DNA of 47,037 nt from Myxococcales bacterium (GTDB lineage: Bacteria > Myxococcota > Myxococcia > Myxococcales > Myxococcaceae). Numbering within the stretch: position 1 is the first letter of the stretch; the number at the start of each line of letters is the position of its first letter. The notes below the pieces were generated by a model, which was not told where the DNA came from, ran no database searches, and worked only from the letters and a program-made list of their open reading frames with translations. This document shows positions 23,418 to 32,592 of the stretch, in pieces. The stretch is taken from NCBI GenBank assembly GCA_030681895.1, contig JAUXRI010000214.1, positions 1 through 47,037 on the forward strand, in the 5' to 3' direction. A program made the translations under genes and the position numbers.

Positions 23418-26090
23418 ATGCCGAGAGACGCGACCCCGAAGACGATTCGCCTCGCCGAATACACCCCGCCGCCGTTTTCGATCGAGCGCGTGACGCTCAC
23501 GTTCGACCTCGAGCTCGACCACACCGAGGTCGAGTCGGAGCTCGTCATCGTCAGGCGCGCCGGCGTCCACGGGCCCGTGCTGCTCGACGGCGACCACGAC
23601 GCCGAGGGCTCAGGGCAGCTGCTGTCGATCTCCATCGACGGCACGACGCTCCCCGAGTCGGCGTATGCGGTGACCGATGGAGGGCTGACGCTGAACGCGC
23701 CGCCCGACCGCTTCACGCTGAAGACGCGAAGGCGCCTGACGCCCTCGAAGAACAAGAGCCTCGAGGGCCTCTACGCCTCGTCGAGCAACCTCTTCACGCA
23801 GTGCGAGGCCGAGGGCTTTCGGAAGATCACCTGGTACGCCGATCGCCCCGACGTGATGAGCATCTTCACCGTCACGCTGCGCGCGGACCCCGAGCGCTTC
23901 CCGGTGCTGCTCAGCAACGGCAACAAAGTGAGCGAGCGTGACGAAGTCATCGACGGGAAGAAGCGCCGCGTCGCCGTGTGGCACGACCCGCACAAGAAGC
24001 CCTGCTACCTGTTCGCCGTCGTCGCGGGAAATCTGGTCGCGCGCTCCGACGCGTTCACCACCATGAGCGGCAAGCAGGTGGCGCTGAACGTCTGGGTGCG
24101 CGCGCACGACCTCGACCAGACCGCGCACTGCATGGACAGCCTCAAGAAGTCGATGCGCTGGGACGAGACGCGCTTTGGCCGGGAGTACGACCTCGACGTC
24201 TTCAACCTCGTCGCCGTGTCGGACTTCAACATGGGCGCGATGGAGAACAAGGGGCTGAACGTCTTCAACACCAAGTTCGTGCTCGCGCGGCCCGACACCG
24301 CGACCGACGTCGACTTCGCAGCCATCGAGGGCGTCGTCGGCCACGAGTATTTCCACAACTGGTCCGGCAATCGCGTGACGTGTCGCGACTGGTTCCAGCT
24401 CTCGCTGAAAGAGGGCTTCACCGTTTTCCGCGACCAGGAGTTCTCGGCCGACGTCGGCTCGCGCTCCGTCAAACGCATCGAAGAGGTGCGGCGTCTGCGC
24501 AGCCTGCAGTTCCCCGAAGACCAGGGCCCGACCGCGCACCCGGTTCGGCCCGACAGCTACGTCGAGATCTCGAACTTCTACACGGTCACCATCTACGAGA
24601 AGGGCGCTGAAGTCGTCCGCATGTACCTGACGCTGCTCGGGCACGAGCTCTTCCGCAAAGGCACCGACCTGTACTTCAGCCGGCACGACGGCCAGGCGGT
24701 GACGACCGACGACTTCCTCAAATGCATGGCGGAGGTCAGCGGGCGCGACTTCACGCAGTTCTCGCGGTGGTACTCGCAGGCCGGGACGCCGAAGGTGACG
24801 TCGAAGGGCTCGTGGGACGCGGCGAAGGGCACGTGGACGCTGACGCTCACCCAGACCGTTCCGCCCACGCCGGGCCAGAACGAGAAGCTGCCGATGCTGG
24901 TGCCGGTGGTGACGTCGCTCCTTGGGAAGGACGGCAAGCCGGTGCCGCTCACGGTCGATGGTGTCGCGCGTGGAACCGAGTGCGTGCTCGAGCTGACGAA
25001 GGCGGAGCAGCGCTTCGTGTTCTCGGGGCTGTCGCACGCTCCGGTGCCGTCGCTGCTGCGCGGCTTCTCGGCGCCCATCATTCTCGAGACCGACGACGAC
25101 GAGACTGCCCTGCTCTTCCGGCTCGCGCATGACGACGACGCTTTCAACCGGGTCGAGGCGGGCCAGGAGCTGTTCCTGCGGCACCTGTTCGCGAGCATCG
25201 CGGCGATTCAGGGTGGGAAGGAGCCGATCGCTCCGGCAGCCCAGTTGGTCGACGCCGTGAAGACGGCGCTCGCGACCGCGCTCACGCCTGCTGGAGATCC
25301 CGCGCTGCTCGCCCTCGCGCTCAGCGTTCCCGGCATCGACGTCATCGGCGATCGCCTGACGTGGGCCGACTACGCGAGCGCGCACCGGGCCCGCGAGCAC
25401 CTCGTGACGACGCTGGCCACCGCGCTGCTCCCGCTCATCACGCAGGTCGACGCGAATCTGTCGAAGTCACTGGATGGCGTCGCGTATCGCTTCGCGCCCG
25501 ACGACGTGGGCCGCCGCAGCCTTCGCAACGTGATGGTGGCCTGGCGTGCACGGCTGGCCGATGGAGAAGCGCAGCTGCTCGCGCATCTTCGCCGCGCCGG
25601 GTCGATGACCGATACGCAGGCCGCGCTGTCTCTGCTCTCTGCGACGACCAGCCCTGCACGCGACGAGGCGTTCAAGACCTTCTACGCGCAGTGGAAGGGC
25701 GAGGCGCTGATGGTCGACAAGTGGTTCGCGCTGCAGGCGACGAGCACGCGGCCGCAGACGCTCGATGACGTGATGGCGCTGATGAAGCACGAGGCGTTCA
25801 CGCTCGAGAACCCGAACCGCGCGCGCTCGGTCATCGCGGCGCTCGGCATGAGCAACCCGCTTCGTTTCCACGAGGCAACCGGCCGCGGCTACGCGTTCCT
25901 CGGTGAGCAGGTGCGCACGCTCGACGTGTTCAACCCGCAGATCGCCGCGCGCATGCTCACGCCGCTGACGCGATGGAAGCGGCAAGACGCGCCGAGGCAG
26001 GCGCTGATGAAGCAGGAACTCCAGCGCATTCTCGACCGCGAGGGCTGCAGCAAGGACGTGTACGAGATCGTGACCAAGTCGCTGGCGTGA
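23418..26090 (+). CDS. pepN: Aminopeptidase N (M1 family)
   Basis: 890 aa, the length of proteobacterial PepN. GAMEN (273-277) recognises the substrate N-terminus; HEYFHNW with H309-E310-x2-H313 and E332 (18 residues later) binds the catalytic Zn. QCEAEGFRKITWYADRPDVMSIF and the C-terminal helical repeat (about 440-890) match PepN rather than the short M1 forms. Cytoplasmic, removes N-terminal residues from peptides. Stands alone, 54 bp after the kinase. Confidence 0.95.
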   Translation: MPRDATPKTIRLAEYTPPPFSIERVTLTFDLELDHTEVESELVIVRRAGVHGPVLLDGDHDAEGSGQLLSISIDGTTLPESAYAVTDGGLTLNAPPDRFTLKTRRRLTPSKNKSLEGLYASSSNLFTQCEAEGFRKITWYADRPDVMSIFTVTLRADPERFPVLLSNGNKVSERDEVIDGKKRRVAVWHDPHKKPCYLFAVVAGNLVARSDAFTTMSGKQVALNVWVRAHDLDQTAHCMDSLKKSMRWDETRFGREYDLDVFNLVAVSDFNMGAMENKGLNVFNTKFVLARPDTATDVDFAAIEGVVGHEYFHNWSGNRVTCRDWFQLSLKEGFTVFRDQEFSADVGSRSVKRIEEVRRLRSLQFPEDQGPTAHPVRPDSYVEISNFYTVTIYEKGAEVVRMYLTLLGHELFRKGTDLYFSRHDGQAVTTDDFLKCMAEVSGRDFTQFSRWYSQAGTPKVTSKGSWDAAKGTWTLTLTQTVPPTPGQNEKLPMLVPVVTSLLGKDGKPVPLTVDGVARGTECVLELTKAEQRFVFSGLSHAPVPSLLRGFSAPIILETDDDETALLFRLAHDDDAFNRVEAGQELFLRHLFASIAAIQGGKEPIAPAAQLVDAVKTALATALTPAGDPALLALALSVPGIDVIGDRLTWADYASAHRAREHLVTTLATALLPLITQVDANLSKSLDGVAYRFAPDDVGRRSLRNVMVAWRARLADGEAQLLAHLRRAGSMTDTQAALSLLSATTSPARDEAFKTFYAQWKGEALMVDKWFALQATSTRPQTLDDVMALMKHEAFTLENPNRARSVIAALGMSNPLRFHEATGRGYAFLGEQVRTLDVFNPQIAARMLTPLTRWKRQDAPRQALMKQELQRILDREGCSKDVYEIVTKSLA

Positions 26091-26099
26091 CCGAGCCGC

Positions 26100-26128
26100 T
26101 TGACCACACATAAGTATCGCCTTATATC
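26100..26128 (+). promoter_or_regulatory. Sigma-70-like promoter of the arsR operon
   Basis: TTGACC (26100-26105), a 17-bp spacer and TATATC (26123-26128). The predicted start point falls next to the ATG at 26135, so the message may be nearly leaderless, consistent with no ribosome site there. Confidence 0.5.
26110..26125. promoter_or_regulatory. Candidate ArsR operator
   Basis: ATAAG-tatcgc-CTTAT, a perfect 5-6-5 inverted repeat between the -35 and -10 elements. Its position would let the product block its own promoter. AT-rich half-sites suit ArsR/SmtB regulators. Confidence 0.45.
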
Positions 26129-26134
26129 TCAGCC

Positions 26135-26461
26135 ATGCGCGGCGCGATGGCTGAAGACCGTATCTTTCACGCCCTGGCGGACCCGAGCCGCCGCGCCATC
26201 TTCGAGTCCCTGACGCGCGGCGAGCTCGCCGTGAAGGACCTCACCGCGCGCTTCGACATCTCGCAGCCGGCGGTCTCGCAGCACCTCGCGACCCTGAAGA
26301 ACGCCGGCCTCGTGAGCGGCCGGAGCGAAGGGCGCTGCATCTACTACCGGGTCGAGGCGAAGGGGCTGAAGCCGCTCCTCGACTGGATCACCCACTACCG
26401 CGCCTTCTGGACCGAGCGCGTCGACCGCCTCGAAGCCCTGCTGGAGAAAATGGACACATGA
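26135..26461 (+). CDS. ArsR-family winged-helix repressor
   Basis: 108 aa (ATG 26147, giving MAEDRIF, is an alternative). IFHALADPSRRAIFESLTRGELAVKDL and the recognition helix ISQPAVSQHLATLKNAGLV define an ArsR HTH. No metal-binding Cys is present (no CxC in helix 3), so it is of the non-metal group that commonly sits beside AHSA1/SRPBCC proteins. First gene of a four-gene operon with 4-bp overlaps throughout; autoregulation is likely from the operator above. Confidence 0.9.
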   Translation: MRGAMAEDRIFHALADPSRRAIFESLTRGELAVKDLTARFDISQPAVSQHLATLKNAGLVSGRSEGRCIYYRVEAKGLKPLLDWITHYRAFWTERVDRLEALLEKMDT

Positions 26462-26904
26462 AGCCCATCGACAAGACAGCGCCCTCACAGACCGATGCCA
26501 TCGCCTTCGAGTTCGACCTGCAGCACCCACCCGAGAAGGTGTGGCGCGCGCTCACCGACCCCACCCTGCTCACCGAGTGGCTGCTGCCCGTCACGGGCTT
26601 CAAGCTCGCGCCGTCGACGGCGTTCACCTTCAAGACGCAGGCGTTCCCCGGCTGGGACGGCACGGTGAACTGCCGGGTGCTCGAGGTCGAGCCGCTCCGC
26701 AAGCTCAGCTACGCGTGGGTGGTCGGCGACATGACCTTGAACACCGTCGTCACCTTCACGCTCACGCCCACCGCGTCGGGCACCCGGCTTCACCTGGTGC
26801 AGTCGGGCTTCAAGCCAGACCAGAAGCAGAACTTCAGCGGAGCGCGGTACGGCTGGACCCTGATGGGCGGCAAGCTCATCGACCTGCTCGCGGGGGCCGC
26901 ATGA
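26458..26904 (+). CDS. SRPBCC/AHSA1-domain protein
   Basis: 148 aa, ATG overlapping the arsR stop by 4 bp (ATGA). FEFDLQHPPEKVWRALTDPTLLTEWLLP is the hallmark START-fold opening, followed by GTVNCRVLEVEPLRKLSYAWVV and TVVTFTLTPTASGTRL. These helix-grip proteins bind hydrophobic ligands or act on Hsp90 partners; ArsR/AHSA1 pairs are widespread but functionally obscure. Confidence 0.88.
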   Translation: MKPIDKTAPSQTDAIAFEFDLQHPPEKVWRALTDPTLLTEWLLPVTGFKLAPSTAFTFKTQAFPGWDGTVNCRVLEVEPLRKLSYAWVVGDMTLNTVVTFTLTPTASGTRLHLVQSGFKPDQKQNFSGARYGWTLMGGKLIDLLAGAA

Positions 26905-27122
26905 GCGTCAGCACCGCAGCACGCCAATTTCACCGCTGGGTCTCCATCGCCTTCACGCTGGCCGTCGTCGCCAACTTCGTCGCGATGGGCGTCGGGGAAG
27001 GCCAGCCACCCACCTGGGTGACCTACGCGCCGCTCCTGCCGCTCTTTTTACTGCTCTTCACCGGCTTGTATTTGTTTGTGCTGCCCTACACAGCCAAAGG
27101 CAAGAGCGGGAACGCGCCATGA
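26901..27122 (+). CDS. Small two-TM membrane protein
   Basis: 73 aa from the ATG at 26901, overlapping the SRPBCC gene stop by 4 bp and the next gene by 4 bp. Two hydrophobic segments (VSIAFTLAVVANFVAMGV and YAPLLPLFLLLFTGLYLFVL). The opening RQFHRWVSIAFTLAVVANFVA is typical of a small family found with ArsR/SRPBCC genes. Function unknown. Confidence 0.75.
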   Translation: MSVSTAARQFHRWVSIAFTLAVVANFVAMGVGEGQPPTWVTYAPLLPLFLLLFTGLYLFVLPYTAKGKSGNAP

Positions 27123-27556
27123 CTGCGAAGAAGCCGGTGCGCAAGGCGACGAAGAAGGTGAAGCTCCTCTCGGGGGGCAACCCGCAGATCGCGAAGGGCT
27201 ACGGCGACGAGCCGGTGCAGGCGTACATCGGCGCGTTGCCGGAATGGAAACGCGACCTCGCGGCCCGGCTCGACGCGCTCATCGTGCGGAGCGTGCCCTC
27301 CGTGCGCAAAGCCGTGAAGTGGAACTCGCCGCTCTATGGCCTCGATGGCAAGAGCTGGTTCCTCGGGCTGCACGTCTTCACGAAGTACGTGAAGGTGGCC
27401 TTCTTTCGCGGCTCATCGCTGCGCCCGCTGCCGCCGGGTGAGAGCAAGAGCCCGGACACGCGCTATCTCGACCTGCGCGAAGACGAGCCGCTCGACGAGG
27501 CGCAGCTGGTGGCCTGGGTGAAGCAGGCCGCCGCGTTGCCGGGGTGGGTGATGTAG
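27119..27556 (+). CDS. DUF1801 domain protein
   Basis: 145 aa. IGALPEWKRDLAARLDALIVRSVPSVRKAVKWNSPLYGLDGKSWFLGLHVFTKYVKVAFF matches the YdhG/DUF1801 fold; a Lys-rich N-terminus (KKPVRKATKKVK) precedes it. Last gene of the arsR operon; its stop faces the zinc-ribbon gene 5 bp away. Exact function unknown. Confidence 0.85.
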   Translation: MTAKKPVRKATKKVKLLSGGNPQIAKGYGDEPVQAYIGALPEWKRDLAARLDALIVRSVPSVRKAVKWNSPLYGLDGKSWFLGLHVFTKYVKVAFFRGSSLRPLPPGESKSPDTRYLDLREDEPLDEAQLVAWVKQAAALPGWVM

Positions 27557-27561
27557 CCGGC

Positions 27562-28335
27562 CTACCGAGTGCCTTTGCAGTTTCGCGTGACGGCCTCGTT
27601 CAGCCTCGCGGTGTCGGCGCGGGTGGCCTGGCCGTTGACCACTCGCAGCCGAATGTCCTGACCCAGCTCGTCGTAGAGGGCAGCGGTCTGGCAGGCGCAG
27701 CGGAAGGCGTCCTGCTGCTTCGTGCACTCGGCGACGTACTCCTCGCGGGTCGGGTCGCGCAGCTCGGCGACGACGGCCGGGGCAGCTCGGGCGCTCCGAA
27801 CCGCACCGCCGCTCTGGCTCAACAGCACGAAGCCGCCGCCCACCATGAAGGTCGCCGCGACGTGCAGGCCGAGCGGGCGCAGGTTGTTGGCGCGAAAGAG
27901 CGCGAAGAGGCCGACGAGCGGAACGAAGAGCGCGCCGATGACCCAGGCAATGCCCAGGCTCCAGCAGACCGAGAGCGTCCACAGGCTCGCGCCGAGGCTG
28001 AAGAGCATGCCGACGACCAACAACAGGGCTCCGATGGCTGGCCGCGCAGGGGCGATGACGGCGCCGAGGAGCGTGAACACCACGGTGCCGCCCAGCAGAT
28101 ACCAGGGCAGGCGGAAGGGCCCGGCCGCTGATGCAGCGTCGCCCGTCGCGTACTCCGTGATGCGGGCCTCGCCACCACCTTCGTAGCGAGGCGGCTCGTA
28201 GACTGGCGACTCGGGGATCTGATCGCGCAGGTCTGGAATCGGTTGCTCGGCAGCCGCTTTCGCGCACCTCGGGCACCCATCAGCCCTCGCGCGGTACTTC
28301 AGCCCGCACGTCTGGCACTGCATCCATTCGTCCAC
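27562..28335 (-). CDS. Zinc-ribbon multi-pass membrane protein
   Basis: 257 aa from GTG 28335, with GGGGAGG 4 nt upstream; ATG 28323 and 28383 are alternatives. CQTCGLKYRARADGCPRC (about 6-23) is a zinc ribbon. Four TM segments follow (YLLGGTVVFTLLGAVIA, ALLLVVGMLFSLGASLWTL, LGIAWVIGALFVPLVGLFALF, LHVAATFMVGGGFVLL), then a soluble domain with CTKQQDAFRCAC. Divergent from ileS. Function unknown. Confidence 0.7.
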   Translation of the reverse strand: MDEWMQCQTCGLKYRARADGCPRCAKAAAEQPIPDLRDQIPESPVYEPPRYEGGGEARITEYATGDAASAAGPFRLPWYLLGGTVVFTLLGAVIAPARPAIGALLLVVGMLFSLGASLWTLSVCWSLGIAWVIGALFVPLVGLFALFRANNLRPLGLHVAATFMVGGGFVLLSQSGGAVRSARAAPAVVAELRDPTREEYVAECTKQQDAFRCACQTAALYDELGQDIRLRVVNGQATRADTARLNEAVTRNCKGTR

Positions 28336-28414
28336 GTGACCTCCCCGACCGCAGTCTGCCTCGTCTGTTGGCTGTTGACTCATGCGTCCGTCGAGGCGAA
28401 CACCTCGTCATCTC

Positions 28415-28430
28415 AGGAGGCCGCACCGTG
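28415..28430 (+). promoter_or_regulatory. Strong ribosome-binding site fixing the ileS start
   Basis: AGGAGG (28415-28420), a 7-nt spacer and GTG at 28428. This selects the GTG over the longer in-frame ATG-less extension and gives the N-terminus MGSFKEVSSEG expected for IleRS. Confidence 0.75.
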
Positions 28431-31400
28431 GGCTCGTTCAAGGAAGTCTCGTCGGAAGGTGAGTTCGGAGCGCTGGAGCACGGCGTCATCGAGCTCTGGA
28501 AGCAGCAGAAGACGTTCGAGCGGTCGGTCGACCAGCGGAAAGACGCGAAGAACTTCATCTTCTACGACGGCCCTCCGTTCGCGACCGGCCTGCCGCACTA
28601 CGGCCACCTCGTGGCCTCGACGCTCAAAGACATCGTGCCGCGCTACTGGACGATGCGCGGCTTTCGCGTCGAGCGCCGCTTCGGTTGGGACACGCACGGA
28701 CTGCCCATCGAGATGCAGGTCGAGAAGGCCCTGAACCTCACCGGCCCGAGCAGCATTCGTGAATTCGGCGTCGCGAAGTTCAACGAGGCCTGCCGCGGCA
28801 GCGTGCTCACCTACGTCGAGGAGTGGCGCCGCACCGTCACGCGCGTCGGCCGTTGGGTCGACTTCGACGACGACTACAAGACGATGGACCTCTCGTTCAT
28901 GGAGAGCGTCTGGTGGGTGTTCGCCGAGCTGTGGAAAAAGGGCCTCGTCTACCAGGGCCGTCGCGTGATGCCGTACTCGTGGCGGCTCTCGACGCCGCTG
29001 TCGAACTTCGAGGCCGGCCTCGACTACCGGTCCGTCGATGATCCCGCGCTGACGGTGCGGCTGACGCTCGACGAGCCCATCGAGGGAAAGAAGGCGTCGC
29101 TCCTCATCTGGACGACGACTCCGTGGACGCTGCCATCGAACCTCGGCGTCGCCGTGAAAGACGACATCGACTACGTGGTGGCCGATCACGAAGACGGCCA
29201 GCGCTACGTGCTCGCGAAGGACCTGCTCACGCAGACGCTCGGTGAGAAGGCGACCGTCGTCGCGACGCTCAAGGGCAAGGACCTGATCGGCAAGACGTAC
29301 GTGCCGTTGTTCCCGTTCTTCGCGAGCCGCAAGGCGAAGGGCGCGTTCCGCGTCATCCACTCGGGCCACGTCACCACCACCGACGGCACGGGCCTCGTGC
29401 ACATGGCGCCGGCGTTCGGTGAAGACGACTTCGCGGCGTGCCAGGCCAACGGCATCGAGCTGGTCGACCCGGTCGACGCCGAAGGCAACTTCACCGCTGA
29501 GGTGCCGCCGTATCAGGGCAAGAACGTCAAGGAGGCCGACAAGCAGATCATGGCCGACCTCAAGGCGCAGGGCTCGCTGTTCAAGCACACGCAGATCCGC
29601 CACGAGTACCCGTACTGCTACCGGTCGGGCACGCCGCTCATCTACAAGACGACGCCCAGCTGGTACGTGAAGGTCGAGCCATTGCGCGAGCGCATGGTGA
29701 AGAACAATGCCTCGATTCACTGGGTGCCGGGCTTCGTCGGTGAGAAGCGCTTCGAGAACTGGCTCAAAGAGGCGCGCGACTGGTCGATCTCGCGCTCGCG
29801 CTTCTGGGGCACTCCGATTCCGTTGTGGAGCAGCGAAGACGGCAGCGAGTTCCACTGCGTCACGTCGGTGCAGGAGCTCGAGCAGCTCACCGGCGAGAAG
29901 GTGACCGATCTGCACCCGCACAAGATCGATCACCTGACGTTCACGAAGAACGGCAAGACGATGAAGCGCATCGCCGACGTGTTCGACTGCTGGTTCGAGT
30001 CGGGCTCGATGCCGTACGCGCAGGTGCACTACCCGTTCGAGAACAAGGAGGCGTTCGAGCAGGCGTTCCCCGCGCAGTTCATCGCCGAGGGCCTCGATCA
30101 GACGCGCGGCTGGTTCTACACGCTGCTCGTGTTGTCGACGGCGCTGTTCGACAAAGCGCCGTTCAAGAACGTCATCGTGAACGGGCTCGTCCTCGCGGAG
30201 GACGGCTCGAAGATGTCGAAGAGCAAGCAGAACTACCCGGACCCGAACACGGTCATCGAGAAGCACGGCGCCGATGCGCTGCGTGCGTACCTGATCAACT
30301 CACCGCTGGTGCGCGCCGAGCCGCTGCGCTTCTCGGAAGCCGGCGTGAAGGAAGTCGTCCGAACGGTGCTGTTGCCGCTGCAGAACGCGTGGAGCTTCTT
30401 CGTCACCTACGCGAACGTCGATGGGTGGAATCCGAAGACCGACCTCGCGAAGGCGCCCGCACTCGAGCAACGCCCGGAGCTGGACCGGTGGATCGTCTCG
30501 GTGCTGCAGTCGCTGGTGCGCGAGATCAACACGCAGATGGAGGGGTACTACCTCGACAAGGTCGTGCCGCCGATGCTCGGGTTCATCGACGATTTGACGA
30601 ACTGGTACATCCGTCGATCGCGAAGGCGGTTCTGGAAGAGCGACGACGCGACCGACAAGGCCTCGGCGTACGCGACTCTGTACGAGGTGCTCACGACGTT
30701 CTCGAAGGTGATCGCGCCGGCGTTGCCGTTCTTTGCGGAGCGGCTGCATCAGAACCTGGTCGTCGAGACGGGCATGGCGAAGGCGGAGAGCGACGAGAAC
30801 GCCGAGGTCGTGCGAAACAGAGTCGCGTCGCTGAGCGCAGGTCTCGAGAGCGTGAAGCACAAGCTCGACGAGCGAAGCGTTCACCTCTGCGACTACCCGC
30901 AGCCTGACGAGAAGAAGATCGATCGCGGCGTCGAGCTGGCGATGAAGTCTGCACGAGAGACCGTCACCCTCGGCCGGGCGCTGCGTGAGAAACACAAGCT
31001 CAAGACGCGGCAGCCGCTGCAGACGCTCACCGTCGTCTCGACCGACGCGGCCGTTCGCGCGGCCCTCACCGCCCACGCCGAGCTGCTCGAAGAAGAGCTC
31101 AACGTGAAGCAGGTCGTCGCGCTTGCCGATGACGCCGAGCTCGCCACCTTGAGCTTCAAGCCCAACCTCAAGACGCTCGGAAAGAAGCTGGGCAAGAAGC
31201 TGAAAGACGCCTCGGTCGAGATCGCAGCCCTCACCCGCGAGCAGTGGGCGGTGCTCGAGCAGGGTGGCACCGTGACCGTTCAGGGCGAGGCCATCTCGAA
31301 GGACGACGTGCTCGTCGCGCGTACCGCGAAGGGCGAGTTCGTCGTCGAGTCATCGGGAGACCTCACCGTCGCGTTCGACACCAAGGTCACCGACGTGCTC

Positions 31401-31655
31401 CGACGCGAAGGCCTGATGCGTGAAGTCGTGTCGCGCGTTCAGAAGGCTCGCAAAGACGGCGGGCTGGAAGTCTCCGACCGCATCGTGCTGTCACTCGCCA
31501 CGACGGACGCCGACCTGAAACTCTGCTTCACGGAGCACGACACGCGCATCAAGGACGAGGTGCTCGCGGTGAAGCTCGAGGTGCCGCCAACTGGCGATGG
31601 CGAAGCGATGGACATCGATGGCCACGCCGTCACGGTGAAGGTGACGAAGGCCTGA
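28428..31655 (+). CDS. ileS: Isoleucyl-tRNA synthetase, IleRS2-like
   Basis: 1075 aa. Class I HIGH motif as HYGH (57-60) within DGPPFATGLPHYGH; WDTHGLPIE follows; KMSKS at 595-599. The long CP1 editing domain includes WTTTPWTLPSNLGVAV and the GTGLVHMAPAFGEDDF editing site. The sequence style (FATGLPHYGH, RRFGWDTHGLP) and lack of the C-terminal Cys4 zinc finger match the eukaryote-like IleRS2 group, which in several bacteria is less sensitive to mupirocin. Charges tRNA-Ile. Its 3' end overlaps the convergent LysR gene by 26 bp. Confidence 0.95.
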   Translation: MGSFKEVSSEGEFGALEHGVIELWKQQKTFERSVDQRKDAKNFIFYDGPPFATGLPHYGHLVASTLKDIVPRYWTMRGFRVERRFGWDTHGLPIEMQVEKALNLTGPSSIREFGVAKFNEACRGSVLTYVEEWRRTVTRVGRWVDFDDDYKTMDLSFMESVWWVFAELWKKGLVYQGRRVMPYSWRLSTPLSNFEAGLDYRSVDDPALTVRLTLDEPIEGKKASLLIWTTTPWTLPSNLGVAVKDDIDYVVADHEDGQRYVLAKDLLTQTLGEKATVVATLKGKDLIGKTYVPLFPFFASRKAKGAFRVIHSGHVTTTDGTGLVHMAPAFGEDDFAACQANGIELVDPVDAEGNFTAEVPPYQGKNVKEADKQIMADLKAQGSLFKHTQIRHEYPYCYRSGTPLIYKTTPSWYVKVEPLRERMVKNNASIHWVPGFVGEKRFENWLKEARDWSISRSRFWGTPIPLWSSEDGSEFHCVTSVQELEQLTGEKVTDLHPHKIDHLTFTKNGKTMKRIADVFDCWFESGSMPYAQVHYPFENKEAFEQAFPAQFIAEGLDQTRGWFYTLLVLSTALFDKAPFKNVIVNGLVLAEDGSKMSKSKQNYPDPNTVIEKHGADALRAYLINSPLVRAEPLRFSEAGVKEVVRTVLLPLQNAWSFFVTYANVDGWNPKTDLAKAPALEQRPELDRWIVSVLQSLVREINTQMEGYYLDKVVPPMLGFIDDLTNWYIRRSRRRFWKSDDATDKASAYATLYEVLTTFSKVIAPALPFFAERLHQNLVVETGMAKAESDENAEVVRNRVASLSAGLESVKHKLDERSVHLCDYPQPDEKKIDRGVELAMKSARETVTLGRALREKHKLKTRQPLQTLTVVSTDAAVRAALTAHAELLEEELNVKQVVALADDAELATLSFKPNLKTLGKKLGKKLKDASVEIAALTREQWAVLEQGGTVTVQGEAISKDDVLVARTAKGEFVVESSGDLTVAFDTKVTDVLRREGLMREVVSRVQKARKDGGLEVSDRIVLSLATTDADLKLCFTEHDTRIKDEVLAVKLEVPPTGDGEAMDIDGHAVTVKVTKA

Positions 31656-32592
31656 CGTTCGGGGCTCGGCCGCTCTCCCAGTACGGGGGAGCGCCGACCC
31701 ACTTCCGGAAGAACTCGATGAAGACCTGCGTCTTCCTCGGCAGCGCGTCGCGCGACGTCGTCAACGCGTGCAGCGTCTGCTCGGGGAAGTGCCAGTCTGG
31801 CAACACCTGCACGAGCCGGCCCTTCGCGAGGTCCTCTCCGACGATGAAGAGCGGAATGCGCGCGAGGCCCAGGCGCTGATGCAGCGCGCGGTGCAACGCC
31901 AGGCTGTTGTTCGCCTGGAGCGGCCCCTTCACCTTCACCGTCTCGGTCTTCGAGCCGCGCGTCAGCGCCCACTTCGAGCCTGTGGGCGAGAGGGAATACG
32001 TGAGCGCCGCATGCTCCGAGAGCGCGGCCGGCGTCTTCGGCGTTCCCGCCTTCGCGAGGTACTTCGGGTGCGCGACGATGACGTTGCGGCTCCGGGCGAG
32101 CGGCCGCGCGATGAGCAACGAGTCGGGTGAGGTGCCGATGCGGAGCGCGAGATCGAACGCCCCTTCGGCCAGGTCCAGCACCCGGTCGTCGAGCACGAGG
32201 TCGATCGCCACCTCGGGGAAGACCTTCGCGAACTCACCGAGCGCAGGCACCACGTGGAGCAGGCCGAACGACATCGGCGCGTTGAGCCGGAGCATTCCCC
32301 GTGGGGCCGCGAGCAGATGCGTCGCAGCGTCTTCGGCGTCACGTGCCGCGAGCATCGCGCGCTGAGCGTGGGGCAACGTCGCCGCGCCGGCTTCGGTCAA
32401 CGACAGCTGCCGGGTGGTGCGTTGAAAGAGCTGTACGCCGAGCCTGGCCTCGAGCCGCGTCACGGCGGTGCTGACCATCGCCTTCGAGACACCCAGACGT
32501 CGGGCCGCTGCGGTGAAGCCTTCGGTCTCGGCGACCGCCACGAAGACCGCGAAGTCCTGCAACGGGGGCGCGGGCCGACTGTTCATCGTCAT
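31630..32592 (-). CDS. LysR-family transcriptional regulator
   Basis: 320 aa from ATG 32592 (MTMNSRPAPPL); a TTG at 32628 would add residues. Winged HTH FVAVAETEGFTAAARRLGVSKAMVSTAVTRLEARLGVQLFQRTTRQLSLTEAG is clear, with the substrate domain in the C-terminal two-thirds (VFPEVAIDLVLDDRVLDLAEGAFDLALRIG). The divergent lipoprotein gene and three phased GTTCA half-sites over the start suggest control of that gene and itself. The last 26 bp overlap ileS tail to tail. Confidence 0.9.
   Translation of the reverse strand: MTMNSRPAPPLQDFAVFVAVAETEGFTAAARRLGVSKAMVSTAVTRLEARLGVQLFQRTTRQLSLTEAGAATLPHAQRAMLAARDAEDAATHLLAAPRGMLRLNAPMSFGLLHVVPALGEFAKVFPEVAIDLVLDDRVLDLAEGAFDLALRIGTSPDSLLIARPLARSRNVIVAHPKYLAKAGTPKTPAALSEHAALTYSLSPTGSKWALTRGSKTETVKVKGPLQANNSLALHRALHQRLGLARIPLFIVGEDLAKGRLVQVLPDWHFPEQTLHALTTSRDALPRKTQVFIEFFRKWVGAPPYWESGRAPNVRPSSPSP

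Noticed and set aside
23610..25400. A 596-codon minus-strand frame under aminopeptidase N
   Set aside because: Composition is that of a codon shadow and the plus strand carries the full M1 active site.
28413..30266. A 617-codon minus-strand frame under ileS
   Set aside because: Shadow of ileS; no start context and no recognisable domain.
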